A stretch of DNA of 64,000 nucleotides from Alphaproteobacteria bacterium. Lineage in GTDB: Bacteria; Pseudomonadota; Alphaproteobacteria; Micropepsales; Micropepsaceae. Under the pieces are notes generated by a model. The model was not told the origin of the DNA. It worked only from the letters and a program-made list of their open reading frames with translations, and did no database searches. The stretch is from positions 1 through 64,000 of the forward strand of contig JAFBAL010000039.1 of NCBI GenBank assembly GCA_019247845.1, given 5' to 3'. A program made the position numbers and the translations under genes. Of this stretch, positions 40,538 to 48,483 are shown piece by piece (within the stretch, counting starts at the first letter, position 1; each line of letters opens with the position of its first letter).

Positions 40538-41704
40538 GTGGACGAAGGCAAGAAACCTCAGACCATCGCGGTATCTGCCGGGCGCATGACGGCCGAGCAT
40601 TTCGGCTCGGTGAATACGCCCGTCTACCGCACCTCGACGGTTCTCTATCCCGACATCCATTCGCTGCTGACCGAGAACCAGCCGTACAAATACGGCCGCC
40701 GCGGCACGCCGACCAGCCGCAGCTTCGAAAGCGCCATCGAGGCGCTGGAGGGCGACGCCGCCGCGCGCTGCGTCGCCCTGCCCTCGGGCTTGAGCGCCAT
40801 CACCACGGCGATCCTGAGCGTGTGCAACGCGGGCGATCACATGCTGATGGCGGACACCTGCTACGGGCCGACGCGCATCTTCTGCGACAAGACCCTGCCG
40901 CGTTTCGGCATCGAGACGACCTATTACGACGCGACCGTCGGCGACGGCATCGCGGCGCTGATCAAGGACAATACCCGCGCGATCTATTGCGAGAGCCCGG
41001 GCTCGCTGACCTTCGAGATCCAGGACGTGCCGGCCATCGCCAAAGCGGCGCATGCGCGCGGCGTCTCTGTGCTGATGGACAACACCTGGGCGACGCCGGT
41101 GTTCTTCCGCCCGCTCGATCACGGCGTCGACCTGTCGATCATGTCGGGGACCAAGTATATCGGCGGCCATGCCGACGTGATGGTCGGCACCATCACCGCC
41201 AACGAGAGCCACACGAAACGGCTCGAGGACTTCTACGGCGATTGCGGCTTGTTCCTCGGCGGCGACGACACCTATCTGTCGCTGCGCGGCGTGCGTACGC
41301 TTGCGCTGCGCCTGAAGCAGCACGAGGCCAGCGCGCTCGAGATCGCGCGCTGGCTGCAGCACCGCGACGAGGTCGTGCGCGTGCTGCATCCCGGCCTGCA
41401 GAGCGATCCCGGCCATTCGCTTTGGAAGCGCGACTTCAAGGGCTCGTCCGGCCTGTTCGGCGTCGAGCTCAAGCCCGCGAGCGAGGCGGCGATGACCGCC
41501 TTCTTCGACGGCTTCCACCACTTCGGGCTCGGCTATTCCTGGGGCGGCTACGAGAGCCTGGTGATCCCCTCGCATTTCAAGCGCACCGCGAAGCGCTTCG
41601 AGCATGACGGCCCGCTGATCCGCTTCCATGCCGGTCTCGAGGACACCAACGACCTCATCGCCGACATCGACGCCGCCTTCGCGCGGCTCAAGGCCGCGCC
41701 GTGA
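40538..41704 (+). CDS. metC: Cystathionine beta-lyase (PLP-dependent)
   Basis: A 388-residue Cys/Met-metabolism PLP enzyme of the alphaproteobacterial MetC type. The PLP lysine is K206 in SIMSGTKYIGGHADVMVGTI; the N-terminus has RTSTVLYPDIHSL and KYGRRGTPTSRSFESAIEALEG; the C-terminal SWGGYESLVIP (about 326-336) is characteristic of cystathionine beta-lyases rather than gamma-synthases. It cleaves cystathionine to homocysteine. GTG is used as start; an ATG 48 bp downstream is unlikely because the conserved region begins before it. Its stop overlaps GTG of a short frame leading to hisI. Confidence 0.93.
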   Translation: MDEGKKPQTIAVSAGRMTAEHFGSVNTPVYRTSTVLYPDIHSLLTENQPYKYGRRGTPTSRSFESAIEALEGDAAARCVALPSGLSAITTAILSVCNAGDHMLMADTCYGPTRIFCDKTLPRFGIETTYYDATVGDGIAALIKDNTRAIYCESPGSLTFEIQDVPAIAKAAHARGVSVLMDNTWATPVFFRPLDHGVDLSIMSGTKYIGGHADVMVGTITANESHTKRLEDFYGDCGLFLGGDDTYLSLRGVRTLALRLKQHEASALEIARWLQHRDEVVRVLHPGLQSDPGHSLWKRDFKGSSGLFGVELKPASEAAMTAFFDGFHHFGLGYSWGGYESLVIPSHFKRTAKRFEHDGPLIRFHAGLEDTNDLIADIDAAFARLKAAP

Positions 41705-41775
41705 CCGCGGCCGGCCTCCCGCAGCGCGAAATCCGCGTCGCGATCGATGAGGACCGGCCCGAGGTTGCGTCGTGA
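41701..41775 (+). CDS. Possible 24-residue coupling mini-ORF between metC and hisI
   Basis: GTG at 41701 overlaps the metC stop (GTGA) and its TGA at 41773-41775 overlaps the hisI GTG (GTGA at 41772). The frame is open for 24 codons with charged residues. It may be a ribosome relay; no relative is known to me. Confidence 0.4.
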   Translation: MTAAGLPQREIRVAIDEDRPEVAS

Positions 41776-42116
41776 CCGGCACCCTCACCCGCGACGCTTT
41801 CGTCGCCGCGGTGACGTTCGACGCGAACGGCCTCGTCCCCGTCGTCGCGCAAAGTGCGGCGACCGGCGAAGTGCTGATGCTCGCCTGGATGAACCGCGAC
41901 ACGCTGGAACGCACGCTCTCGACCGGCGAGGTCACCTATTGGTCGCGCTCGCGGCAGGAAGTGTGGCGCAAGGGCGCGACCTCGGGCCATGTCCAGCACC
42001 TCGTCGAAGCCTGGGTGGATTGCGACGGCGACACGCTGCTGATGAAGGTCGATCAGACCGGCCCCGCCTGCCACACCGGCGCGCCCAGCTGCTTCTTCCG
42101 CCGGTACCAAAAATAG
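41772..42116 (+). CDS. hisI: Phosphoribosyl-AMP cyclohydrolase
   Basis: A 114-residue enzyme of histidine biosynthesis that opens the purine ring of [34 protein letters not shown] (about 20-48) and [21 protein letters not shown] are the hallmark motifs, and [27 protein letters not shown] carries the D-x-D-x-D magnesium site and the two zinc-binding cysteines. The GTG start overlaps a small upstream frame. No other his genes are nearby, as is common in alphaproteobacteria where hisI is separate. A duplicated cassette begins 12 bp after its stop. Confidence 0.95.
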   Translation: MTGTLTRDAFVAAVTFDANGLVPVVAQSAATGEVLMLAWMNRDTLERTLSTGEVTYWSRSRQEVWRKGATSGHVQHLVEAWVDCDGDTLLMKVDQTGPACHTGAPSCFFRRYQK

Positions 42117-42128
42117 CAATAAAATTTG

Positions 42129-42160
42129 TCGCTACCGGGGCTTGAAACGGGTTCTGGGCC
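42129..42160 (-). repeat. tRNA T-arm-like segment, cassette copy 1
   Basis: On the minus strand this reads as a degenerate T-arm and acceptor end, containing CCCGTTTCAAGCCCCGGTAG and CGA. It aligns with 57706-57742 (plus strand) with about 28 of 32 bases identical. No matching 5' half of a tRNA is seen, so it is a fragment or an integration-site remnant. Confidence 0.55.
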
Positions 42161-42227
42161 TTCCCATATCCGCCAGATGCGGCACGCGCGAAACGCATCG
42201 AAAGGCGCGCGCCTGCTTGGTTGCCTA

Positions 42228-42285
42228 CAGATGTACAGAAGCGGAAAGGAACGGGAGGGGTTTTTCCCCGAAACATGAGGTTCAA
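42228..42285 (+). other. Conserved leader of small-gene cassette, copy 1
   Basis: Begins CAGATGTACAGAAGCGG and ends GAAACATGAGGTTCAA in front of the small gene. The same leader occurs at 57470-57526 on the minus strand with few changes. It has a G-run (GGGAGGGG), T/C-rich core and a GAGG ribosome-binding site 5-6 bases before the start. Confidence 0.6.
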
Positions 42286-42489
42286 ATGGGCAAGCGGACA
42301 GGAGGCAAGCGCGGCGCGCCGTTCGGCAATCGCAACCGGTTGATCCACGGGCACTATTCGGCCGAGCGCATCGCGCTGCGCAAGAAGGTCAACGCCCTGA
42401 TACGCCGGGCCCGTGCCGTGGTCCGCGCGGTCGATGCGGCCTTCAAGGCGGGTTTCGAGGAGAAAGTCCGGGCCCGGGCCGAGGCCCTA
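42286..42489 (+). CDS. Small GKRTGGKRGAPFGNRN protein, copy 1 (no own stop)
   Basis: From ATG 42286 the frame reads GKRTGGKRGAPFGNRNRL followed by IHGHYSAERIALRKKVNALIR and an Arg/Ala-rich helix up to about residue 68. The GAPFGNRN-HG-Y core recalls the N-terminal motif of phage terminase small subunits and of small orphan proteins in alphaproteobacteria; the function is unknown. Beyond 42489 the frame has no stop until 44934 and merely mirrors the antisense of two minus-strand genes, so the end given is arbitrary. The gene seems to have lost its stop or to be a fragment. Confidence 0.55.
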
Positions 42490-42717
42490 TCGCGCCTCGC
42501 GCTGGGCGGCGGCGGTGCGCCGCCTGACCGTGTTCTCGTGCCGCCGGTCGGAGGGCGGCGCGATGTCGTTGGGATAGGCATGGGTGAACACGAACACGAT
42601 CACGCCGACCCCCATGCCCACGACCGCGGCCAGGATCGGGTTCGAGCTGGCCGCAAGCAGAAGGACCATCGCGCCGAGAGCGGCGCAAATCCCAAGCTTC
42701 GTCCGTTTACGCATCAT
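42487..42717 (-). CDS. Small membrane protein, unknown function
   Basis: A 76-residue protein with two adjacent membrane helices, about 7-24 (LGICAALGAMVLLLAAS) and 28-46 (ILAAVVGMGVGVIVFVFTH), basic N-terminus MMRKRTK and an Arg-rich tail (ENTVRRRTAAAQREAR). The first or second Met can start it. Its 3' end collides with the small cassette gene on the other strand. Confidence 0.65.
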   Translation of the reverse strand: MMRKRTKLGICAALGAMVLLLAASSNPILAAVVGMGVGVIVFVFTHAYPNDIAPPSDRRHENTVRRRTAAAQREAR

Positions 42718-42735
42718 CGCACCTTTGCCGGGCGC

Positions 42736-44097
42736 TTATGCGAACATCGCGCCCAAATGCGCGTTGAGGAACTTGCCCGCCGGATCGACCCGGCGCCGCA
42801 CCGCGCGGAATGCCTCGAATCTAGGATAGATTTTCGCCAGTTCAACTGCCGTCAGCGCATGCCGCTTCCCCCAATGTGGCCTGCCGTCGTGATGGCGGAA
42901 GATCGCCTCGCAGGCGCCGAACAGCGTGTCCGTGTCGACGCGATGATATTGATGGACGGCAATTGTGGCGCTTTCGCGCCCGAAGAACGGGCTCATCCAG
43001 ACGTCGTCGGCGGCGACGCTGCGGAACTCGATGGGAAAGCCGGTGTTGATGCGGTTGCGGCGGATCGCCTGGACGACCTCGTGCAGCGCCCTCAGCCCCC
43101 TGTCGTAGGGAAGCGCGTATTCCATCTCGTTGAACCGCGTGGTGCGCGGGCTGGGGAATATCTCGTGGCTCCAGCGCACCTTGTCGGGACCGGGCATCAG
43201 CCGCGAGAACAGCTTGTGCGCGGACTTGAGCAGGAACGGCGCGTAGGGCAGCACCTCGTTGATCATGCCGAATGCGCGCTGGTCGGAGGTGCCCGTCTCG
43301 CCCCGCTCGTACATCTGCTCGGGCGTCCGCGGCGCGGGCGCGTCGGCGTCGGTCTCGTTCAGCGACTTGCAGATCGCGACCTCGGCATAGGGAAACCAGA
43401 AGAATTCGAAATGTCGATTATTTTCGACGAGCCCGTCGAGCTGGCGGAACAGGTCGTCGATCGGCAGCAGGAAATTCCTCTCGACGAGCTTGTAGGCCGG
43501 GCGCACGTTCATCGTGATCTCGGTCATCACGCCGAGCGCGCCGAGCGAGGTGCGGCCGGCGTCGAAGATTTCGGCATTCTCGGTCGCCGAGCAGTTCACG
43601 ACCTCGCCGCTCGCCAGCACCATGCGGAAGCCGACGACCTCTGCCGAGAAGTTCTTCAGCCTGCGGCCGGTGCCGTGCGTGCCGGTGCCGACCACGCCGC
43701 CCAGGGTCTGGCGGTCGATGTCGCCCATGTTCTTGAGTCCGAAGCCCTTCGCATGCAGCAGAGGGCCGACACGCCACAGCGGCGTGGCGGCGCCCAGCGT
43801 CGCGGTCTGCCTGTCGGCGTCGATGCTCTTCAATCCGTCGAACGCCTTGAGATCGACCAGCGTGCCGTCGCTGTGGTTGATCGGCGTGAAGGAGTGGCCG
43901 CTGCCGGGACAGCGGATCGGCCCGTCCGACTGGCGGATCGCGGCGGCGAGCTCGACCTCGTCCTTCGGGGCTGTGACGCGCTTCGGCTTGCAGACCACGC
44001 CGCCCGACCAGTTGGACCATTTGCCGCCGACGATCTTCATTCCCACAGCCTCGATTTCGTCCGGCCTCACGGCCGCGCTTTCGCCCGGCGGCTTCAT
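42736..44097 (-). CDS. FAD-binding D-arabinono-1,4-lactone oxidase family protein
   Basis: A 453-residue VAO-type flavoprotein. The FAD-binding part has IRCPGSGHSFTPINHSDGTLVDL (about 61-83; H in GSGHSF is the usual flavin-linked residue), GLKNMGDIDRQTLGGVVGTGTHGTGRRL, and LGALGVMTEITMNVRPAY. The C-terminal ALO domain ends with GRPHWGKRHALTAVEL and FLNAHLGAMF, typical of sugar-lactone oxidases. It probably oxidises an aldonolactone or alditol with O2. An internal ATG at 44040 (MKIVGGKWSNWSG) is the alternative start; the conserved domain begins just after it. Confidence 0.88.
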   Translation of the reverse strand: MKPPGESAAVRPDEIEAVGMKIVGGKWSNWSGGVVCKPKRVTAPKDEVELAAAIRQSDGPIRCPGSGHSFTPINHSDGTLVDLKAFDGLKSIDADRQTATLGAATPLWRVGPLLHAKGFGLKNMGDIDRQTLGGVVGTGTHGTGRRLKNFSAEVVGFRMVLASGEVVNCSATENAEIFDAGRTSLGALGVMTEITMNVRPAYKLVERNFLLPIDDLFRQLDGLVENNRHFEFFWFPYAEVAICKSLNETDADAPAPRTPEQMYERGETGTSDQRAFGMINEVLPYAPFLLKSAHKLFSRLMPGPDKVRWSHEIFPSPRTTRFNEMEYALPYDRGLRALHEVVQAIRRNRINTGFPIEFRSVAADDVWMSPFFGRESATIAVHQYHRVDTDTLFGACEAIFRHHDGRPHWGKRHALTAVELAKIYPRFEAFRAVRRRVDPAGKFLNAHLGAMFA

Positions 44098-44118
44098 AGC
44101 CCTGGCCGCGGCGGTTTT

Positions 44119-44796
44119 CTAGAACAGCTCGGCCTGGGCGGCGCGCTCGGGCGGCGGCTTGGTCGCGCGCGCCATGTCGAATTCGCGCGTGGAGGGATGA
44201 AGCATCGCCTTCAACTCATCTACCGTTGCCGGCTCCTCGCCCAGCCACTTCGGCCAATGCTGCGCCTCGATCAGCGCCGGCATCCGGTCGGCGATCGTGG
44301 CGATCAGCGGATTGGCCGCGACCGTCACCATCGCGAAGGTGAGCAGCCAGCGTCCGTCGTGCTCGCGCAGGCGGTCCCATACCACCGCGATCGCGACCGG
44401 CGCCGCGTCGCGCGGGGCCAGCACGTATTGCACGGTCTTCGAGCCGATCTCTTCCGCTTCGTTGAACGTCGTCGTCAGCACGATGCCGCGGCGCCTGGCG
44501 AAGGACTCGCGGAAGGTCGGCTTGGTGTCGATGGTCTCGGCGCGCGCATGGATGTGCGGCCTGGCCTCGTCGCGCGCGTCGGCGGGGTCGCGCATGCCGG
44601 CGGGGTCGCGCCTGCCGGCGGGCACCAGGCCCCAGCGCATCGCGACCGATTTGCGCAGGCCCTCGCCGTTCAGCGCGATCACCTGCGCGGTGCGCATCGG
44701 CGTCACCGTCTCGTCGCGCACCGGTTCGAGCGCGAACGCCCCGCTCAGGCGAACGACGTTCGCGATGTCCCGTCTTTGCGTGAATTTTCCGCACAT
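44119..44796 (-). CDS. SOS response-associated peptidase (SRAP/YedK-HMCES family)
   Basis: A 225-residue SRAP protein, which forms a thiazolidine crosslink to abasic sites in single-stranded DNA through Cys2 (MCGKF). The family core is present: WGLVP, HARAETIDTKPTFRESF (about 82-98) and IADRMPALIEAQHW with the late catalytic histidine region. Between VPAG and HARAET there is a repeat-driven insertion PAGRRD-PAGMRD-PADARD encoded by 18-bp tandem repeats. The usual GFYEW motif is replaced by TTTFNEAEEI, so activity may be altered. Confidence 0.87.
   Translation of the reverse strand: MCGKFTQRRDIANVVRLSGAFALEPVRDETVTPMRTAQVIALNGEGLRKSVAMRWGLVPAGRRDPAGMRDPADARDEARPHIHARAETIDTKPTFRESFARRRGIVLTTTFNEAEEIGSKTVQYVLAPRDAAPVAIAVVWDRLREHDGRWLLTFAMVTVAANPLIATIADRMPALIEAQHWPKWLGEEPATVDELKAMLHPSTREFDMARATKPPPERAAQAELF
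44581..44622 (-). repeat. 18-bp tandem repeat inside the SRAP gene
   Basis: The 18-base units at 44581-44598 and 44599-44616 differ by one base, with a further 6 bases of a third. They encode the hexapeptide PAG(R/M)RD on the minus strand. Because 18 is a multiple of three, unit gain or loss keeps the frame. Confidence 0.75.
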
Positions 44797-44930
44797 GGCG
44801 CGACTCTTCTATCATTTTGTTCATCAAACCGCGCGCTTCGTTCATGCGGGGTTCAGGTGAACCGCGGCACGGTCCGGGCGTTTGATCCGGGGGCCCCACT
44901 TCGGATGCGTACGGTAAGGAACATACACTC

Positions 44931-45392
44931 ATGAAGATCCGCATGACGGCGTTGGCCGCGATTTCGACCGCGACGTTGCTCGCGGGCTGCGCCTCGCAGC
45001 CGATCGGTCCCACCGTTCCGGTGATGCCGGCGCCGGGCAAGTCGATGGACGCGTTCCAGCAGGACGAGGACTACTGCGAGCAATATGCCGACGGCCGCGC
45101 GACCGGACGGCTCAAGCAGGCCAACGACGACGAGCTCAAGCGCGGCGTGATCGGTGCGGCGCTGGGCGCCGGCCTCGGCGCGCTCGCCGGCAACACCAAG
45201 GGCGCGGTCGCGGGCGGCATCATCGGCGGGCTTATCGGCTCGAGCTCGGAAGCGGGCTACGACCAGCATCGCGTGCAGCGCACCTACGACATCGCCTATG
45301 CGCAATGCATGCAGGCCAAGGGCAACAATGTCGGCATGCGCCATCCGCGCCGCTTCCGCGACGGACCGCCGCCGCCCCCGCCGGGATATTGA
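44931..45392 (+). CDS. Glycine-zipper lipoprotein
   Basis: A 153-residue lipoprotein with lipobox LLAGC (Cys20) and a glycine-zipper membrane segment GVIGAALGAGLGALAGNTKGAVAGGIIGGLIGSSS (about 71-105). The sequence DEDYCEQYADGRATGRL and the later YDIAYAQCMQAKGNNV place cysteines on both sides of the zipper. The Pro-rich tail PPPPPPGY ends the protein. Such proteins sit in the outer membrane envelope; the exact job is unknown. Confidence 0.87.
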   Translation: MKIRMTALAAISTATLLAGCASQPIGPTVPVMPAPGKSMDAFQQDEDYCEQYADGRATGRLKQANDDELKRGVIGAALGAGLGALAGNTKGAVAGGIIGGLIGSSSEAGYDQHRVQRTYDIAYAQCMQAKGNNVGMRHPRRFRDGPPPPPPGY

Positions 45393-45413
45393 TTGGCATA
45401 GGCTGGCCTGGGT

Positions 45414-45514
45414 GGCTTGCCGAGCCGTAGCTCGCGGCAACCGGTCCGCCTTCGGGCTACGGCGCGACAGCTTCTACGGCGCGACAGCCTTCGCATCGCT
45501 TCGCGAGCGAAGGC
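45414..45514 (-). repeat. tRNA-trailer module, copy 3 (after tRNA-Arg)
   Basis: Read on the minus strand it starts at the tRNA-Arg CCA with hairpin GCCTTCGC...GCGAAGGC, continues with two GTCGCGCCGTAG units and the core GTAGCCCGAAGGCGGA, and ends in GGTTGCCGCG...CGGCAAGCC (45414-45421). Architecture and sequence match the modules after tRNA-Ser and tRNA-Cys. Confidence 0.7.
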
Positions 45515-45591
<77 letters not shown>

Positions 45592-45593
45592 GA

Positions 45594-45899
45594 CTAGTGC
45601 GACCACGGCACCTTGCGGTCGAAACGGAAATTGTCGGCATAGGACTTCGCCTTCGCCGCCGGTCTGTGCGGCTCGAACACCTGGTAGTCGATGCCGTGGC
45701 GCGCGGCATAGTCGACCGCCTCGTCGCGCGTCGCGAATTCGAGCTGCACCTGCTGGAGCATGTCGGACGAGCTCGTCCAGCCCATCAGCGGATCGATCTC
45801 GCGCGGTTTCGCCGGCTCGTATTCCAGCACCCACGACTTGGTGCGGGCCTTGCCCGACTGCATCGCATTCTTCGCAGGCACATAGATCCGCGCGCGCAT
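45594..45899 (-). CDS. Complex I accessory subunit (NDUFS4-like, ETC complex I conserved region)
   Basis: A 101-residue homologue of the mitochondrial 18-kDa NDUFS4 subunit, found in alphaproteobacterial NADH:quinone oxidoreductase. Diagnostic segments are [26 protein letters not shown] (about 3-28), [38 protein letters not shown] and [19 protein letters not shown] at the C-terminus. It acts on the cytoplasmic arm of complex I. It is between tRNA-Pro and tRNA-Arg on the same strand. Confidence 0.94.
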   Translation of the reverse strand: MRARIYVPAKNAMQSGKARTKSWVLEYEPAKPREIDPLMGWTSSSDMLQQVQLEFATRDEAVDYAARHGIDYQVFEPHRPAAKAKSYADNFRFDRKVPWSH

Positions 45900-45913
45900 G
45901 TCTCACTCCCAAA

Positions 45914-45986
45914 GGCTGGCCTGCCAGCCGAAGCTCACGGCAACCGGCTCGCCGAGCCGCAGCTTCCGCATGGCGGAAGCGAAGGC
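45914..45986 (-). repeat. tRNA-trailer module, copy 4 (after tRNA-Pro)
   Basis: On the minus strand it begins directly after the tRNA-Pro CCA with GCCTTCGCTTCCGCCATGCG, which folds through GCTTCCGC-CAT-GCGGAAGC, and then has CGGCGAGCCGGTTGCCGTGA and ends GGCTGGCAGGCC. It is a shorter and more divergent relative of copies 1-3, sharing the hairpin start and the GGTTGCC...GGC end. Confidence 0.6.
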
Positions 45987-46063
45987 TGGTCGGGGCGGCG
46001 GGATTCGAACTCGCGACCCCTAGCTCCCAAAGCTAGTGCTCTACCAGGCTGAGCTACGCCCCG
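45987..46063 (-). tRNA. tRNA-Pro (TGG)
   Basis: A 77-nt tRNA with encoded CCA (45989-45987 on the minus strand). CGGGGCG pairs with CGCCCCG in the acceptor, the anticodon loop TTTGGGA gives TGG and the T-arm is GCGAGTTCGAATCCCGC. Confidence 0.97.
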
Positions 46064-46133
46064 GAACCGTCACCGTACGGTGCCCGCTCTTACAACGCCG
46101 CGGCCGGGGCTTCAACGGCGTTCGACGCCCGCC

Positions 46134-46580
46134 TCAGTGCCGCGCGGCGAAGATCGCGGCCTTGACCCTGTCGCCCGGCTCGATGCCGAGCGCCTTGGCG
46201 CGGCCGGCATTGATCTCGAGCACCGCGCGGATGGGCTCGCTCGACGGGATCGGCGCCTCGGAATACGGCACCGCATTGCCGGCGATGGACGAGATGGTGC
46301 CGTCGGCACGGATGAAGATGAGGTCGAGCGGCAGGATCGTGTTCTTCATCCAGAAGGTGACCATCTGCTCCTTGTGGAAGTCGAAGAGCATGCCGGCATC
46401 GGCCGCCATCGCCTTGCGGTACATGAGGCCCCGCTCCTGCGACGCCGGATCGTTGGCCATCTCGACCTTGAAGCTCGGATGTCCGCTCGCCGTGTCGATG
46501 GAGAGCGTCGTGGTGGGCAGCGCGCAAGCTGCGGTCGCAAGACCGGCGGCGAAGGCGAGCGAAAGCAGGACGGCGCGCAT
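46134..46580 (-). CDS. DUF192 family exported protein
   Basis: A 148-residue DUF192 protein with signal peptide 1-20. The family pattern is FKVEMANDPASQERGLMYRKAMAADAGMLFDFHKEQMVTFWMKNTILPLDLIFI (about 37-90) with the MKNT-LPLDLIFI motif, and later APIPSSEPIRAVLEINAGRAKALGIEPGDRV. DUF192 proteins form small beta-barrels of unknown role. The ATG at 46580 begins the signal peptide; an in-frame upstream start is less likely. It is the last gene before the double cold-shock gene. Confidence 0.88.
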   Translation of the reverse strand: MRAVLLSLAFAAGLATAACALPTTTLSIDTASGHPSFKVEMANDPASQERGLMYRKAMAADAGMLFDFHKEQMVTFWMKNTILPLDLIFIRADGTISSIAGNAVPYSEAPIPSSEPIRAVLEINAGRAKALGIEPGDRVKAAIFAARH

Positions 46581-46640
46581 GCGTATCCCCGAAAGTCCCA
46601 TCCCCGAAAGCCCCAGAGTGCCGCAACGCGCGCGCGGTTG

Positions 46641-47177
46641 CTAGGCGTCGACGACCGTGATTTCCGCGGCAAGCTCGCCCTTGGGACCGTCGCCGGCGCG
46701 GACCCGCACGCGCTGGCCCTGTACCAGCTCGCGGATGCCGTAGCGGCGCAAGGTCTCCATATGGACGAAGATGTCGGGCGTATCCGGGCCGCGCGAGACG
46801 AAGCCGTAGCCCTTGCCGCGGTTGAACCATTTCACCGTGGCGTCGAAGGGCGGGCCTTTCGGCTCGGCCAGGTAGCGCGCGGCGCGCTGCGCGGTCATCG
46901 CCGGCGGCGCGGCGGTCGAGTTGTCCAGCGAGATCAGGCGGCGCGCCTGGAGGCCGCGCGGCCCCTGCACCGCTTCGCAAACCACCTTGGCGCCCTCGTA
47001 GGCCGCCTTGAAGCCCGATTGCCGAACGCAGGTTTGGTGCAGAAGCACGTCCCCTTGCACGCCACCCGACGGTTTGATGAAACCATAGCCCTTGGTGAGG
47101 TCGAACCACTTGACCTGACCGGCAACTTCTTGTGCGGCTTCCCCAATGCCGGGCGAAGCCGGTACGCTCGTATCCAT
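46641..47177 (-). CDS. Double cold-shock-domain protein
   Basis: A 178-residue protein with two cold-shock domains, the alphaproteobacterial layout. Domain 1 (about 18-85) has [17 protein letters not shown] and [10 protein letters not shown]; domain 2 (about 110-175) has [18 protein letters not shown] and DIFVHMETL, both with RNP1-like KGYGF(I/V) and RNP2-like (V/I)(L/F)(L/V)H. Such proteins bind single-stranded RNA or DNA and act in growth-phase or cold control. A near-match to a CtrA box lies about 25-40 bp upstream. Confidence 0.92.
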   Translation of the reverse strand: MDTSVPASPGIGEAAQEVAGQVKWFDLTKGYGFIKPSGGVQGDVLLHQTCVRQSGFKAAYEGAKVVCEAVQGPRGLQARRLISLDNSTAAPPAMTAQRAARYLAEPKGPPFDATVKWFNRGKGYGFVSRGPDTPDIFVHMETLRRYGIRELVQGQRVRVRAGDGPKGELAAEITVVDA

Positions 47178-47201
47178 CCTGTTTGCCCCACACGCTCGAT
47201 G

Positions 47202-47217
47202 GTAAAAATAAGGTTAA
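47202..47217 (-). promoter_or_regulatory. Near-consensus CtrA box upstream of the cold-shock gene
   Basis: On the minus strand TTAA-CCTTATT-TTTAC differs by one base from TTAA-N7-TTAAC and lies 25 bp before the ATG. CtrA would act as a cell-cycle regulator of this promoter. The match is suggestive only. Confidence 0.4.
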
Positions 47218-47340
47218 CACAATCGCCGGGAAACGTGAAGTCAAACCGTCATACAGTCGTCGCAGAACAAGACGTCTCATCGTATAAGACTTAAGCCGTT
47301 GAACAGGCTTTGGATTTGAAGAGTTGCGGAAGGATTGCGA

Positions 47341-47973
47341 ATGAATTTCACCGGCCGATACGTCATTCCGGCCCCCGCGGAGGCTGTCTGGGCGGCGCTC
47401 AACGACCCCGAGGTCCTCAAATACTGTATCCCGGGCTGCGAGGAGATCGAGAAGACCAGCCCGACCGACTTCATCGCGGTGGCGACGCTCAAGATCGGTC
47501 CGGTGAAAGCGAAGTTTCGCGGCAAGGTCGCGCTCAGCGACCTCGACCCACCCTACCGATGCAAGCTCAGCGGCGAAGGCCAAGGCGGCGTCGCCGGCTT
47601 CGCGAAGGGCGGCGCCGATGTCGAACTGACGCCGGACGACGGCGGCACGGTGCTCGTCTATACCGCGCAGGCTTCGGTCGGCGGCAAGCTTGCGCAGATC
47701 GGACAGCGGCTGATCGACGGCGCGGCCAAGCAGATCGCCGACGACTTCTTCGGGCGCTTCAGCCAGGCGATCGCCGCTGCGGCACAAGCGCCGACACCGG
47801 TGCCCGCGTTCGCGCCCGATCCCATGGTCGAGCCCGCGGCCCCTTCCCCATCGCAGCCGCTCTCCCCGGCTCCGCCGAATGCGAAGCGCGAAGGACGGGC
47901 TACGGAGATCTGGATGGTGGGCCTGGTGGGTGTGGTCGTGATCCTGTTGCTGATCTTCGGAGCGGTGCTCTAG
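47341..47973 (+). CDS. coxG: CoxG-like SRPBCC membrane-anchored protein of molybdenum hydroxylase maturation
   Basis: A 210-residue protein with an N-terminal CoxG/SRPBCC domain (about 1-150: GRYVIPAPAEAVWAALNDPEVLKYCIPGCEEIEK; YTAQASVGGKLAQIGQRLIDGAAKQIADDFF) and a C-terminal membrane helix (about 189-208, MVGLVGVVVILLLIFGAVL) after a Pro-rich linker. CoxG recruits CO dehydrogenase to the membrane quinone pool. ATG 47341 has GGAAGG 8 bases upstream; an in-frame TTG just before is less likely. It starts the cluster coxG-coxS-coxM-xdhC. Confidence 0.92.
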   Translation: MNFTGRYVIPAPAEAVWAALNDPEVLKYCIPGCEEIEKTSPTDFIAVATLKIGPVKAKFRGKVALSDLDPPYRCKLSGEGQGGVAGFAKGGADVELTPDDGGTVLVYTAQASVGGKLAQIGQRLIDGAAKQIADDFFGRFSQAIAAAAQAPTPVPAFAPDPMVEPAAPSPSQPLSPAPPNAKREGRATEIWMVGLVGVVVILLLIFGAVL

Positions 47974-47994
47974 AGTTCGTTCGGAGGTGCGCGC

Positions 47995-48483
47995 ATGAGC
48001 GTCGTTTCGTTGACCGTCAACGGCAAAGAGGTCGCGCAGGAGACCGAGGACCGCACCTTGCTGGTCTATTTCCTGCGCGAGCAGCTGGGGCTGACCGGCA
48101 CGCATATCGGCTGCGACACCAGCCAATGCGGCGCCTGCGTCGTGCATGTCGACGGGCGCGCGGTGAAGTCCTGCACCATGTTCGCGGTGCAGGCCGCGGG
48201 CAGCGAGGTCACCACCATCGAAGGCCTCGCCAAAGACGGCAAGCTGCACCCGGTGCAGGAAGCGTTCCGCGAAAACCACGGCCTGCAATGCGGCTTCTGC
48301 ACCCCGGGCATGATCATGACCGCGGTCGACATGATCCGCCGCATCCCGAACCTCGACCGCGCGACGATCCGCGCCGAGCTGGAAGGCAATATCTGTCGCT
48401 GCACGGGCTATCACAATATCGTCTCCGCGATCGAAGACGCGGCCAAGCGCGCGGCCGGCGACGCCGAAGGGAAGGCGGCATGA
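47995..48483 (+). CDS. coxS: Xanthine-oxidase-family 2Fe-2S small subunit
   Basis: A 162-residue electron-transfer subunit. The first cluster is bound by [21 protein letters not shown] (about 44-64) and the second by [10 protein letters not shown] and [11 protein letters not shown]. This is the CoxS/CutS type, normally complexed with CoxM (FAD) and CoxL (molybdopterin). Its ATG is preceded by GGAGG. It overlaps the coxM start by four bases. No coxL lies in the window. Confidence 0.94.
   Translation: MSVVSLTVNGKEVAQETEDRTLLVYFLREQLGLTGTHIGCDTSQCGACVVHVDGRAVKSCTMFAVQAAGSEVTTIEGLAKDGKLHPVQEAFRENHGLQCGFCTPGMIMTAVDMIRRIPNLDRATIRAELEGNICRCTGYHNIVSAIEDAAKRAAGDAEGKAA

Noticed and set aside
42490..44934. 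Continuation of the small cassette gene of copy 1 as a protein of more than 800 residues.
   Set aside because: After about residue 68 it simply mirrors two minus-strand genes with clear coding character.
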